A stretch of DNA of 64,000 bases. It comes from Owenia fusiformis (taxonomy: Eukaryota; Annelida; Polychaeta; Sabellida; Oweniidae). The DNA lies in NCBI GenBank assembly GCA_903813345.2, contig CAIIXF020000010.1:20657181-20721180 (forward strand). Direction: 5' to 3'. Below the pieces are notes generated by a model. It did not search any database and was not told the DNA's origin. It was given only the letters and a program-made list of their open reading frames with translations. The first letter of the stretch is position 1; each line of letters starts with the position of its first letter. Positions 37,203-49,500 of this stretch are shown piece by piece. The position numbers and the translations under genes were made by a program.

Positions 37203-39824
37203 AATAAGAATAGTTGTATTTGTCACATGGTGTGTGATTGGCGTATGTCAACGCTCTGAATTGCATGTCTGATAAACTGTTTTCTTCTTTACAGTTTTGT
37301 CTCAAAATTAGCATTATTTGTCAATCTTGAAATAACATCACAAGAAAACGAACAACTATGCAGAACTTGCAAATTTTGAAAATGCAATTCAAGGATATCA
37401 TTGGACGAATTGACACGTGATGGCAGTATCCGAGACAAACAACATCAAAGGAGCGTTATATTGATATTTTGTAAAAATGGAGGTTAATCCCTAATATGTC
37501 ATTGAAAAGTTCGTATTTAGCAATATGTTCCTGCTGACACCACTTCAAAATCTAGATTGAAGTCTTCACTTTAAGATTTCCACGCCCCCTCCCTCTTAGT
37601 ATACCAAGATTGACGTGTATAAAATAGAAATGCCAAATTGGGCATGAACATAAATTTATAATCATAATCAAGTGATGTGTTGGTGTCAGAAATCCCAAAG
37701 ACCTACGGATGTGTCGAGTTATGTCTGCATATCGACTAGCTGCTATAAATGCTTCCCATTTTTAGGTGGCACGTTGAGAATAGAAGTTACAAACCCCCTG
37801 GTTGTTTGTTTACTGATAGGCGGCGCCACACGCTGTCACCATTGTAAATATTGCATTGAAAACATTGAAGAACATTTATCATGTGTTTATCAAGACTCTT
37901 CTCAGCCCCGCCTCTCAAATCGATCTATTCATGAATTCAATTCATATTCAGTAGGGCTTGTAATGATAATTCATTAAACCTATTGGTGGCTTTGTATATC
38001 GGTAATGGGCTATCATTTTGTGATTTGGCTTTCACTTTCATTTGAAACCTGTCACCTTAATGATTCTAACAAGCCTATTTAAAATGTGAGTTTGACAAGC
38101 CATGATACCTGGCGTTCTCACATACAATCCCAACCAAATTTTACAACTTGTTTATAGCATGTTTTTATTTACGTTTGACACAAATAGAAAATATTTAAAC
38201 GCGACTGTCAATATACTAAGTAAATATTGAAATGAATTCCTAGGTTGAAAAGGTCTTAAGTCTACATATTTCTTTTTTGATGGTTTGACAAAGATTGGGC
38301 CTATGTCCGTTTTGAGAAATAGTTTTGAAATATCGACTTTGCTTTGTTCATCGATGGTATTGTTGTTTGAAAACAATATTACCACAATACATTATAAACA
38401 AAGATGTTTTTTGTCAAACTTGAAAGAAACGGATAGGGTTTTTGTTGACTTGAAAGTAGCAAGATGGCGGATAGGCGGATAGGCGTTTGAATCAGATTTG
38501 TCATTTATCACAAAACATTTAATCATATGGATGCAACACATAGAATGCCATGCAGTCAAAATTACAACAAAGGATGTTACTATCTAACTGATCATTCAAT
38601 TAGTTCTTCCTTTCATCAAGTTTGGGATAAGAGATTAGAACCAATAGAATGGCAATGCAAGTGTTTATTAGAGAATAGCGGGACACCTTTTAACACAATA
38701 CTGTATTATATACGTGTCACTTTGTATCCCCTTGTACCGAGAAAATAACCCTCGTCTCTGCTTCAAGAACTCTCAAAATCTTTTCAAAATGACTAGTTTA
38801 AACCCCAAATATTCATATGTTTTATCGAAGCAGTATGACAGCCGCTAAGAATGGGTTTAGCCCAACAATCCCCCTGGTGAAACATTTTGCATATCTTTTG
38901 TTGCGATTTGAAGATTGTAATCTAAATGCAATTGTAGAATAAAAAGTCAGTTAACATTGTCATCTCCATACCCCATCCCCCAAACAATTAACATGTCAGG
39001 GCTTTTACGGCTATCTGATATTTTAACACACGTTTAAATTTTAACAAACATACGGCTCCTTTCGTTGAACTAAAGAGGATCGATCTGATTATTAATATAT
39101 TTAAAAAATTCACTTGGTGATCTACGTTTCATCGTGCTATTTAAGATCTATTATATCTCATAGTTGAATTGGATAACCAGAGCGACATCTGTAGTATTTT
39201 AAGACTTCCAAAATGTCAAAAATGTGAGTTTTTACATTTTACCAGATGCTTCTTGACAAGTTTTCGTAATTAGTCATTTCATAATTTCGTCAATATTATT
39301 CAAAGTTATGCCATTCAGCAATGAATGTAAACCTGAATAACCCTAAAATTAGAAATATCTGAAATTAACTTTTTTACCTTTTTCCGGATGATGCGATAGC
39401 GTGATCGAGAAGGGCCAAAGAGTTATTTTTATTTAGAATTATTATTATTATCCATATGTTTCTTAACATTGACTTTATCTTGTCAAATTTCATTTTAATC
39501 TATGATTCTTTGGATTGTTTGAAAGTTCACAAATTTTTCAGATTTTTTGAGACGAAGCAAAACTCTATAATGCGCACTAAGACTTTTTCCCTCAAGAAGA
39601 ACTTGCTCATTTTTATCATAACTTCCCATAAGAACTTCCAATTTAGATATTATATTAATGCTCATTCACCGCTCTCAGGCGGTCATAACACAATTCAACA
39701 GAACACATTTTCTTACAATGTGGATGGCTGTGCGCGACCCGTTTATTGGTGAACACTGAAAAAACATCTAACAAAAACACTTACAATCAATCTATAAATT
39801 CCAATCTCAACCCCATACTCTAAG
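37203..39824. other. Spacer between FoxQ2 copies 2 and 3, first part
   Basis: No gene recognised. Short frames at 37672-37977, 38527-38748 and 39456-39752 (plus strand) have no domain, conserved motif or splice context. Base composition is AT-rich throughout. Confidence 0.4.
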
Positions 39825-40400
39825 AAAAATCTCGGAGGTTATTCTCGGCCATTTGTTCGGAACAATGGTCGTTTAGGTTTAGAGAAACCATTTTGATACA
39901 CATTTTAGCTGCCTTCAGATATATGCTGTTAACGGTTTAGTAAAACCTTGGAAGAAACATAAAAGTATGCTCCATAACAATAATATCTTGGATATATTAT
40001 CAGCCACTTGTTCGTAACAATGGACGTTTAGGTTTTTATACACATTTTTAACTGCCATGAAATATATACAACAGAAGGTTTTAAGAAGGCCTTAGAAAAG
40101 CATAAACGTATGCCCCGTAGAAATAATATCTCTGAGATATTCCCGGCCTCTTGTTCGGAACAATGCCGTTTAGGTTTCGGAAACCATTTTTTATACACAG
40201 ATTTTAACTGCCTTGAAATAATACAGTATATTTAAGAAAACTTTAGAAAAAACATAAAAGTGTACTCCATAAAAATGATATCTCTGAGATATTCTCAGCC
40301 ACTTGTTCGAAACAGTGGTCTTTTTAAGTTTCAGAAAAACTATCTGCCTTGAGATATTAACTGCAGTCGGTTTAATACGACCTTAGAGAAACAAAAATTA
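39825..40400. repeat. Tandem repeat, about 150-bp unit, four copies
   Basis: Units share CTC(G/T)GAG(G/A)TATTCTC(G/A)GCCA, CTTGTTCGGAACAATGG, CGTTTAGGTTT and ACATTTTAACTGCC. The GTTCGGAACAA core occurs near 39855, 40011, 40153 and 40303, a period of about 143-157 bp. An isolated GTTCGGAACAATG also lies near 40635. Confidence 0.85.
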
Positions 40401-41494
40401 TATGTCCTCAGTTTGACTAGCTTCATGATTTAGAACATGTAATGCTGATTTTCTATTTGTTAAAGATCTTGTACTACAAAATATTCTTGAAAATTCTTGT
40501 ACGTTTTTGAAATTTTAAAAACATACAATTGCTTTAGAACCATTTCTTCAAGTTTATGATAACTTATAACTTTCTTAAATGTCAAACTCTGAAGTATGAA
40601 CATGTTAAATATTCTGGAACGTTCTTGACTTAATGTTCGGAACAATGATCCATGTACCCTCTCACAATTTATGAAAACTTGTATCGAAATAAATGCTTAG
40701 TTTCTATCTAACAGCGTTATTCTGTAGTGAGAAAATGAAAATGTTTGTCAAATAAACTTGCTCTTTTGAAATGTTGAAATTGCAATAATGATACAAAACC
40801 GAACTCATATCAGTTCCCGGTGACCACAACCCTTTACGGAGTGTAAGAGGCACCTAAAAGTTTGTTTTCAGTGACTAATAGGGGGTCAGCCTACCCGCAA
40901 GCTGAAACTGAAAATGTAGGACTTGAGTTCATTGAATAAATGTACCTGTAGGAATTTGAGTTCTATTAACAAACTCATTAAATATTTAGGTTCATGAGTT
41001 AACTGTTTGGCGCTAAAAGCCGAAGTGATTACAAAAGGACCTTACCAATAAGACCAATCAGAACAAGCCCCAGTGATCACATGACACACAAACAAATCGA
41101 CGACCTCGATCTGATACGTACTGAACATTCATTAAAGCATTTTCGAACTAATTCACAAGTTCAAACGTTAGAAAATACATTACTCCTAAGTACATTAAGG
41201 TAAGATCCAAAGAAATGACATGTATGATTCATATCTCGTGGTTATCAATATCGCGTGGTGGGTCGTATAAAAAAATTAATTACTAGTGACTAAGAAAACT
41301 TGATTTGTGTAAATAGCCAGCAAATTTACCGAGAGGTTGACAATCAAAAAACCTTGAGCAAGTCATTCCGTGTCCTGTGATTTCTATATTTACCTCATAG
41401 TTTAGGTTAAATCTTTTTGATAACATGTGCATATATTTGATATTTTGCACATGGGTGGAAAAAGTGATATCTGTGGATATTGTCACTTTTTTCG

Positions 41495-41555
41495 AGGTCT
41501 CATCTGCCGAAGGCAGCGCAAAGTAGGAGCGTAGCGACTACTTTGCGGGAGACCT
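41495..41555. repeat. Compact compound hairpin (three-way-junction-like palindrome)
   Basis: AGGTCTC at the left pairs with GAGACCT at the right. Inside are two further hairpins: TGCCGAAGGCA, and GCAAAGTAG-GAGCGTAGCGA-CTACTTTGC with a perfect 9-bp stem. It is GC-rich against an AT-rich background. A preceding hairpin AAAAGTGA...TCACTTTT (41459-41491) adjoins it. GAGACCTCG at 42039 may be the other end of an element that starts here. Confidence 0.55.
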
Positions 41556-41799
41556 GAACCATTGATCACGTTTGCTCCTGTAATTATTCACTCCTTCACC
41601 TCTTTAAAATGTGATTTCAATCAGTTGATCAAATCTTCGGACTTTAACCTCAATTTCAAATATTAATATTTATAAGAAAAAATACCGACTCATTATTATA
41701 TTTTTAAAAGTCTTTCAAATAAAGTGAAATGAAGCCAAAATCAGCTAAAATTATGCAATGTCGTAAAATGGCGTTTCTAGAATATGATGCAATAACCTG

Positions 41800-41899
41800 T
41801 GACGTCACAGACACGTATTGCCACATCAACAACTAAACAAACAATTAAAATAGACTTCACTGATTGGTTTAAAGATTCTTCGCATCATTTGTGACGTCA
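41800..41899. promoter_or_regulatory. Pair of full CRE palindromes in a short duplication
   Basis: TGACGTCA occurs at 41800-41807 and 41892-41899, 92 bp apart, each followed by similar text (CACATCAACAACTAAACAAACAA against CCCAACCAACAACCAAACAAATAA). The sequence is the full CREB/ATF site. Because the flank is duplicated as well, the pair could be just a repeat. Confidence 0.3.
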
Positions 41900-42192
41900 T
41901 AAATATGTTACCCAACCAACAACCAAACAAATAACAAATAGGCATATAGGTTCGTTCAGTGCCACGCTCTTGAATCGGTTATAAACAGGATAGCCTAATC
42001 AACAGATATATGCTAGAGTCAGGAATTTTTTTGACTTGGAGACCTCGACTCGAGGAGTTTGCTGCATTTTCTTGTTTCACATTATGAACATCCGTGTGAT
42101 ATGTTTTAGAATATCGTTTATCAGCTGCATATTTGTACAAACTTTTGAATTTTATTTTGGATCATAATCATAGGATAAACCCAGAATTAGAT

Positions 42193-42304
42193 CATTTCTC
42201 GTGATATTTTATCGCATCATATATATCAACCCTCATTTGCTTGGCTCACTCGTGTTGATATTTAATATCAACTCGTCGATAAAAATGGTATCACACAAAA
42301 TGAT
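42193..42304. repeat. Palindrome, about 112 bp
   Basis: GATCATTTCTCGTGATATTTTATCG at the left pairs with CGATAAAAATGGTATCACACAAAATGATC at the right. Just inside lies the perfect 19-bp GTTGATATTTAATATCAAC (42254-42272). Confidence 0.6.
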
Positions 42305-42756
42305 CAGATATTTGTAAATACTCGGTGGGCCAAAAAATATACCCAATTTAAAATTGCAATAAAAATACATTCCAAAAGCAAAAGATAAATTAGATATCTT
42401 ATTTAGATAGTTATAGATAGTCTATTGATAATAATATTTCTGGGTATTTAACATAACTCCTTATATTATGATCAAAACTTTGATTTTAGTTAAAGATGTG
42501 TTGATCAGTTTTATGGTGTACATGATTTTCCGATAGAATAGATGCATCAATTGTATTTTACCCCTAAATCACTTTTAATACTTCAAAACATGTATATTTC
42601 AAATCATAATGTAACATATACACCAAGAAAAGCTTCTCCTGGTTAAAAATGTGTCACTAAAAGTCTTAAGACATCGTATTCCCTGTTTTATGTATGAAAG
42701 AAAGTACCATAATTTTACCATACTGTAATGTTTAATATTTCTATTCTTTTGCCAAT

Positions 42757-43125
42757 CAAAGGACGATCGGTTTTGGAGAACGAAGTTCATCAATCTAAAT
42801 GAGCATTATCCCTGCTTCGGACAAATTTGATTTTTTTTACAAAATATAGATTTGAATGTCTTCTTATGAATAGTCATAATTTAATTTGGGTAACATTTCT
42901 AGATTTTTCGCAAAAAAAATTAGCTGATGAACTTCTTTCCCCAAATCAAGACTTGTATTTTATTGAATCGGTCAAATTGAGCGTTATCCCTGCTTCAGAC
43001 CAATTTGTTATTTTTACATCTTGTAGATTTAAATGTCCTCTTTTGAATATTCATAGTTTAATTTGGGTAATATTTCTATATTTTTCATGAAAAAATTATT
43101 AGCCCAAACCGAGAATCGTCCTTTG
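42757..43125. mobile_element. Small TIR element with an internal 178-bp direct duplication
   Basis: Ends are inverted: CAAAGGACGATCGGTTTTGG at the left and CCAAACCGAGAATCGTCCTTTG at the right. Inside, GAGC(A/G)TTATCCCTGCTTC(G/A)GAC at 42801 and 42979 begin two copies of a 178-bp segment (TTTAATTTGGGTAA(C/T)ATTTCTA in each). About 370 bp in total, non-coding. Confidence 0.65.
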
Positions 43126-43559
43126 AAGCTTGGAAACCACTATTCAAAATCCGTGTCAACAAGGAAAAAAGAACATCAGCCTCGACTACTGATATTAACA
43201 TCTTCAATTACTATCCTTGTTTAAGCGAGCTTTTGGAAGATAATTATTTGATAAAAAATTATATATTTATTTGGAATGTTACTGTACCTGATTGTTTATG
43301 AGATTGTGTGTAATTGTTGTTCTATCATATATAATTAAAAACTTAAACGACTGCCCGTCTTGACAGATTTGCTAAATCGCCCATCCCCACTTATCAACAA
43401 AACCTGAGACTTACAAGATTGTCAGTCTTAGACAAAACTGTTTTCAAATAGCAGGGCGAAATCTTTTCATGTTGGAATTCTTAAAATGATTTTCATCCAT
43501 CTTATAGCTTCCATACGATTATATGAAAATTTAAATTGTATAAGATCATGATTCAAACA

Positions 43560-43860
43560 ATACAAAACACAAATATCGTAATGTACATTATATTGTTTAC
43601 AATCAAATATTTCATGATGTCACCAAATTAAATCAATAATTCGTATCATACGTCGTTAGAACGATATGTTGTTGTTCAATGCGTCGAATAATACTTACAT
43701 AGGTACCGCGTAGGTAAAAGCTAAGATTCGCGAGGTTCTTATTGAAGTTACGTTTTTATCGTCAAATCTATTGTGTTATTTACAATAGAATATTTCACAA
43801 TGACAACAAATTAAACCAATGATGTCATAACATATCGTTAATTAGCGTGTTTTGGTTCAA
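43560..43860. repeat. Diverged direct duplication, 183-bp offset
   Basis: TTTACAATCAAATATTTCATGATG...AAATTAAATCAAT at about 43597 and TTTACAATAGAATATTTCACAATG...AAATTAAACCAAT at about 43780 are two copies of one segment, each followed by a CGTTA(G/A) motif. Confidence 0.65.
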
Positions 43861-46070
43861 CGAAGTCACCAACCTTTCAGGCAGAATGTTACGTGAACAA
43901 ACAAGCATCAATATAAGACTATACTGATAAATATTTTACGTGTAATAAATTATTATATTGCTAGTTATGTAAGTTCTGTTATACCACAGTTGCGATAATA
44001 TTTGATACATGTAATACAGCATTGAATAATCATTTACGAATCAATAATTCATACGTTTCTAATCATTTAGTAATCATTTATTTAATACTTTCGTCTAATT
44101 AATTAGATAACACTTAAATCAAAACAATACTGTACTGAGAAGAAAATCTGCTGGTGAGTATAGAAACTGCCATGTGAAATCAGTTTTTAATTAATTTATT
44201 AGGACGTGTGATTAAAGAATACGTTTTATTGTGTAGTGTACAATGAAATATTGAAATCTGGAATCTGTGAATTCCCTCTTCAGCGATTGGTGCTATACCG
44301 AAGTCCCTAATGACACCACCATAATTACAAAATAAATAATATGTTTCTCCCTTTAATCTAGGTAGGCAGATTGGAAGGAATGATATGGAGGTAGTATCTC
44401 GTTTATGTTGTAAATATCCTTCTCTGGATGATACGGCAATAGAAATCGTCGACTACATGATTATGAGGTGGAGAGTGACGTCAAAATGCCGAATTCCATT
44501 TCCATTATTATCTTCCCGAATTTGCAGCAAAAAGTCGTAACTTTCTTGAGAAACATTTATCAAACCATGGGCTTGACCCGGGGGGCTTGAAAACCCATTA
44601 TCAAACTGATGCTGCACGAACATGTTTCAAGTTCCCCACAGATGAGCATCTTGGATTTCCAAGGTATGATGTTTTCATACGTGTGATTGAAAATCAAACT
44701 GGTCAATGTGAGTATGCAGATGAGTCAATTAGGCACGACCGAGCATATCATTTGCTGTTTCAGACAGTATTGTGATAGCCAAGTACATAATAAATTGAAA
44801 ATAAACAAATTGTTTACAGCAGCACTGAGAAAATAAACATAACTAGGGTATGTTACATGCAGTAATCTTCGAAAAAACGAACAATGTCTAAAGAAGCAAC
44901 TAGTATTATTACTTTATGTTGACATTTTGACGTCACTGGAAAAAATGAACCAAAAGTCACTGTCTACCTAAATGTAATTCATTCTACCGTTCAATACTAG
45001 TTCCGTGACTCGGTGTGCTATTAAAACAAAATTCCGTCTTATATGAATTAGTAAAATATAATTAAAACAAACTTAAACAATTTATATACAAGATGGTGTC
45101 GACAAAGTGAGACTAATGAATATTTTAGTAATACATTGTGAGAAGAACGATGTTAAGAACAATACAGTATCGTGCTAAATCATTTCAAATATTTGTGATT
45201 ATGACCATGAGAAATATGACGATGTGTATTTGCGTGTTTAATTAACTAGTAATTTCTTAAAAATAGGATAGTGTCTTTAAGCTTGCTTTGTAAGCGCCGG
45301 AACAGATGCAAGATTCAGCGAAGATTTCCTAATTGTTCCATTGTAATTCTTCTAACCAATTTCCCAAAGCTTTAATAGATAAATGCGTGTTGATGTTCAC
45401 GTCTCCAGTATCTACCTGTTTAATAAATAAAACCATCAACACGATCAAAATATCGGATGTTATTTGTCAGAGTGTCATCTTTAGTTAATCGTCAGCTTAT
45501 TGTAGGACTCGAGATGATTGGGATCCGTAATCATGATGATGGTTTTAAAATAGCTGTCGAAGTTGAATTTTTATCCTATGAAGATTAAACTCTTTATCTT
45601 ATTAACAACCTCTAAATACCACAGCATTTTTAATCTTTGATTGCCTTTAATATACTATCGTTGATGTTCATTTTGCTATAATATCTGAACAGAGAAAAAT
45701 ACACATATTCTAATTCAATTGTATTTTGTGAAAATTGAACAAGGTCATGGTGAGACTGTCGTTGACTGTTTTTGGAATAATCATACTAGGTTGTTAATAA
45801 AAAAAAATCTCCAGCGTCACATACTCAAATTAGTAGTTCATTTTCTTTATTTCGAGATGAAAAAACAAAAGGTCGGGTCGGGTAAACGAGTAGTACTGCG
45901 TCCTTCTTAAGTACGTGATATCTTCTAGGTTGGCGATATTTTGACTGCTTGTTTGAATGCAACACTTACGATTGAAATGAGGTATTATCTCAATGTTAAG
46001 AAAAACGTAGTTCAACTACACTATTTGTTCAATGCATAGTTGAATACAATAGCGGTTAAAAGAAATGTAT
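43861..46070. other. Spacer downstream of FoxQ2 copy 3
   Basis: No supported gene. The 62-codon frame 44587-44775 and others are short and featureless. Presumably it includes the 3' UTR of copy 3. Confidence 0.4.
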
Positions 46071-46745
46071 TTAGCCATCCACTGAGCAGTGACTTAACAT
46101 TGGCGTTGAATTGTAGAATCGTAAAGCGTAAGGGTGGTAATGACGGTACCCAGGTACTGCATACCCCACTGCCTCGACACTCGTCATGGGGACGTATTCA
46201 TAGCGACATCTATTCAGTCTACCAGCGGCATTGCTACGATTGTTCGACGACCCATCCTCCCCATGGCGCGCGAGCCGCCGAGCCCGTCTGCGACGGAAAT
46301 CTCCCTGTTTGAAATCCTCAAGGCACGCACTATGAATAGTCCAATAATGTCCTTTCCCATTCTCGCTACGTCCACATTTTAGGAAGCACTCATTTAAGGA
46401 GAGGTTGTGCCGTATTGTGTTTCGCCAGGAGCGATCTTCCAAATTTCGATAATACGGGAATGTGTCGGTGATAAAGTCATATATATCCCCTAGTAACAAT
46501 TTATTCGAAGGGTGATTTAATATTGCCATAGATATTAAAGCAATGTAGGAATGACCGGGCTTCAGATCGCATTTGTCGACTTCGGACGCTTGTGTTTTAT
46601 TAAGTTTTGTGTCCCGTTGAATGACATCATGTCGTTTAATTGCTTCTGATCTAGGCGGCACTTTGACACGTGGTACAGCGAACTCTTGAAAGTCCATATG
46701 AGAGTCAAACAACCCATCATGTGTGACCCTTGGGTTTATATCCAT
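46071..46745 (-). CDS. FoxQ2: FoxQ2-class forkhead transcription factor, divergent short copy 3
   Basis: Single-exon gene, 224 residues, from ATG at 46745 (GACATGG, G at -3 and +4) to TAA at 46071. The forkhead domain spans about residues 61-160: [49 protein letters not shown] and basic DFRRRRARRLAR. Upstream is a 60-residue basic/polar N terminus without the VPTPxxAQQ motif. Downstream is a short tail ending in a Tyr/His-rich segment (GYRHYHPYALRFYNS). It has no EH1-like FxIxxLL motif and none of the acidic SP-rich linker of copies 1 and 2. Wing and helix signatures ([19 protein letters not shown]) place it in the FoxQ2 class, but in a different subtype. It probably differs from the other two in corepressor use. 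The same strand and spacing make it part of one cluster. Confidence 0.88.
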   Translation of the reverse strand: MDINPRVTHDGLFDSHMDFQEFAVPRVKVPPRSEAIKRHDVIQRDTKLNKTQASEVDKCDLKPGHSYIALISMAILNHPSNKLLLGDIYDFITDTFPYYRNLEDRSWRNTIRHNLSLNECFLKCGRSENGKGHYWTIHSACLEDFKQGDFRRRRARRLARHGEDGSSNNRSNAAGRLNRCRYEYVPMTSVEAVGYAVPGYRHYHPYALRFYNSTPMLSHCSVDG

Positions 46746-47775
46746 GTCCGCATCTGCTATGATGTGTCCAAACTATCTCCAAACTGTCTCTTCCCTATCA
46801 TTTGATGATCAAATCTAACAAAATGACTTCAACATTTGACCATGCGCGTATGTTTAGTCCAACGATATTTTGTTGCGTATACTGTAAGCGATGCTGGGTT
46901 TCGTGTCATGTACCTTTCTTGTGTTGCTATTTTGCCAGCCTGGAAAGTGTCAGCTATTTACACATTTTACCAACTTTTGTAACAAGTCAATCAACATTGC
47001 ACATCATACTCAACATTTGACAGGTCATGAATGTGTCTGCACAAGTGAAACGGGAACAGTAATAAAGTGTTACATAACAGATAGAGAGCACGAAAATGTA
47101 ACACCTAAAATGTTCAATATGTAAAATATGAAATAATGAAGAAGTTCAGATCTGATCTATAACAAGTTTTCTGTCATACTGAAACTTCATGATGATGTTT
47201 CATTCATGTTTGCGCAATACCCTCTTCAGCATAACTTACAAGGGTTGCACAAACGCATGGGATACCACGTCAGATACTGTACATCACGGCGTAACATTGT
47301 AATTGTTCATTTTACCGACAAAATGCAAAGATTTACGCGATTAATATATGTGCAATGCTCCTCCCAGTAATACTAATTGCAAAAGTTTTAATATTCGTGG
47401 AATCTTCTTAAAAACTTCAAGTTTTGTTCAGATTAATATGTGCTTCAATACAATTCGATATTCAAAAAGATTGTGTCACGATATACAGAATTAGAATCAC
47501 CAGAAAGTAGACATTTTAAACCCTACCCGTTTTCTTTGTCGCGTTTTTCGGCCATGCGCTCTCGTTGTCGCACCGTCTTTCTAGACTCTTTCACAGAGCC
47601 CCTTGTCATATTCAACTGATATACACAGACGGGAAAATAGTAAGGATTTTTAAATGTATTATTTATTTTAACTCGAATGTTTAGTTTTATTTATTTAAAG
47701 CAATTAATAATGAAGGAGAACATAGGCTATAATACGCTAACGGCGTAACGTCTTATTTTGTAAAGGCTTCACTTG
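46746..47775. other. Upstream region of FoxQ2 copy 3
   Basis: I find neither the AGTGACCAATCA element of copies 1 and 2 nor a TATA box near the start. No gene is recognised. It ends at the transposon with CACTG termini. Confidence 0.4.
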
Positions 47776-48080
47776 CACTGAGGGGTATCGTGATGCAACA
47801 ACACCGTGTTGTTGCATCAAGATGGCCAGACTTCCGGTGATAGATTTTCGTACGCTGTTTTGTTTTTCCAATTTACACCCATTTCTAGGACGAGTTGCTC
47901 AATAATCATACACATGCAGTTAGCGCATGATCTATATTTTAAAAAACTGTCATTGGTATACATGTAGCATCATCAAGAAGCGATAAATTCGTGGTTTTAA
48001 TTCCTCACTATTGATGCAACAACACCACTCTGTTTCTTATCGATGATGCAACAACACCAATGTGCTGATGCAAAAACGCC
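47776..48080 (+). repeat. Left terminal inverted repeat of the CACTG element
   Basis: Pairs with 50454-50757. Motif positions measured from the tip are 0, 221, 253 and 275 bp, compared with 0, 220, 242 and 274 at the right end. Confidence 0.8.
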
Positions 48081-48556
48081 AATATAATGTATCATTGAAC
48101 AACAAGAGAAACTGTTTTATGTTCTGTTTACAGGTGTAGGTCGGGACATGAATAAAACGCGTGAGTCAGTGGTCCATGAACGAAACGTATTTTGTTTGGT
48201 TTCTTTGTATATATCAAAGTTAAAAGGATATACAAGGCAAACTAAATAAAGTACAGAATCCCCGGGAGGCAATCTCATTGATATTGTATCTGAAAAATAA
48301 AGATCATACATTTTCTAAATTAAATGCCCTTGATTTATCGTATGGAAATTGCTTACAAATAACTAATATAATTTTGGAAAGACAACAGATACAGTATCAG
48401 TCATTTTGTGTTATTAGTACCTCAATTGAAATGCTCAATTCTGATTGGTTGATTAGCGGTTAAAATTATGTACTGTTGACCACTACTTCTGAAAAAACTA
48501 CTAGGTACTGTTGACCGCTACTTCTGAAAAAAAGTTTCATGACGTCACAAAAAAAC

Positions 48557-48615
48557 ATGGAAGACGGACATTTTGTAAACGTTAGTGAAAATGACTTTAC
48601 TAGGCGACAAGTATA
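48557..48615 (+). pseudogene. Frameshifted first-exon relic in the left arm
   Basis: Starts MEDGHFVNVSEND like the open copy in the right arm (MVDGHFVNVDESD). An 8-bp deletion after this point shifts the frame to an early stop. The 5' splice site seen in the right arm is not preserved (AACGAGTACG in place of AAGTGAGTATG). Confidence 0.4.
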
Positions 48616-48823
48616 GCAAAAATACAAATAGAAACTTAAAATTAACATTAATTCACTAACGAGTACGCCGTGATGTGCCAAATACAGAGTTAAGCTACTT
48701 GCACTGTCTCCAGATTTTCTAAAAAAATATTGCTAACGTGGTTCGGAGAAAAGGTTGTGAAATGCAGCCATGCCGATTAATGATTGTCGTCTATATGTGT
48801 ATTATTAGTTTACTCAGACTAAC

Positions 48824-49500
48824 AAAACAATTGTAGACCTCTCCATTCGATCAACCGTCAAAATCATATACCTCGACTGTAAACCTCGACCTTCGGTCTC
48901 TGTCAACAGTAGTTTTTCGTATACAGTCTCGGTATACAATTTTGCCGGTTGACCTCTGGGGAGGTCAACAATTGTAAACTGTTGACCACTACTAGGTACT
49001 GTTGACCCCTATTTTTGAAAAATTGTTTTTTAATGTTGAATTTTTTTTAATTTTGAAAAAATAAGTTGTGTAAAAAATTACAAGTATTCGACGGCTTGGA
49101 GATACCTTTACTTATCAAATATGTTCACGTGACATTCGATTATATATTCGTCCAATTATTATATTATTTGGACTAACAGAACAATTGTTAACCTCTCTTT
49201 TCGGTCAACTGGCAAAAGTGTCCTCGACCTCTGGTCTTGATCAACAGTACTTTCAAGGTTTACAGTATCGGTATACAATTTTGCCAGTTGACCTGAGAGG
49301 TCTACAATTGTATAATTTATATCCTTCAAATTATGATATTCTTCGGACTAACAAACAATTGTCAACCTCTCTATTCGGTCAACTGGCCAAAGTGTATACC
49401 TCAACAGTAAACCCTGAGAGTACTGTTGACCTCGACCTCCGAACTTTCAAGGATTACAGTATTGGTATACAGTTTTGCCAGTTGACCTCAATTGTATATT
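48824..49500. repeat. Three tandem palindromic units with GTTGACC/GGTCAAC cores
   Basis: Units at about 48824-48978, 49176-49310 and 49346-49500 each begin ACAATTGT(A/T)(G/A)ACCTCTC and contain GGTCAAC(T/C)G. They pass through ACAGTA...GGTATACA and end TTTTGCC(A/G)GTTGACC..ACAATTG. Each unit is itself inverted-symmetric. Two of them lie in the spacer between the two arms of the second inverted pair. Confidence 0.75.

Larger units (their letters stand above)
40401..42756. other. Spacer between FoxQ2 copies 2 and 3, middle part
   Basis: No gene recognised. It contains a compound hairpin (41495-41555), paired CRE-type sites (41800-41899) and a small palindrome (42193-42304), listed separately. 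Confidence 0.4.

Noticed and set aside
46040-46382. Plus-strand frames over FoxQ2 copy 3
   Set aside because: Antisense shadows of the forkhead gene. The same holds for plus-strand frames over copies 1 and 2.
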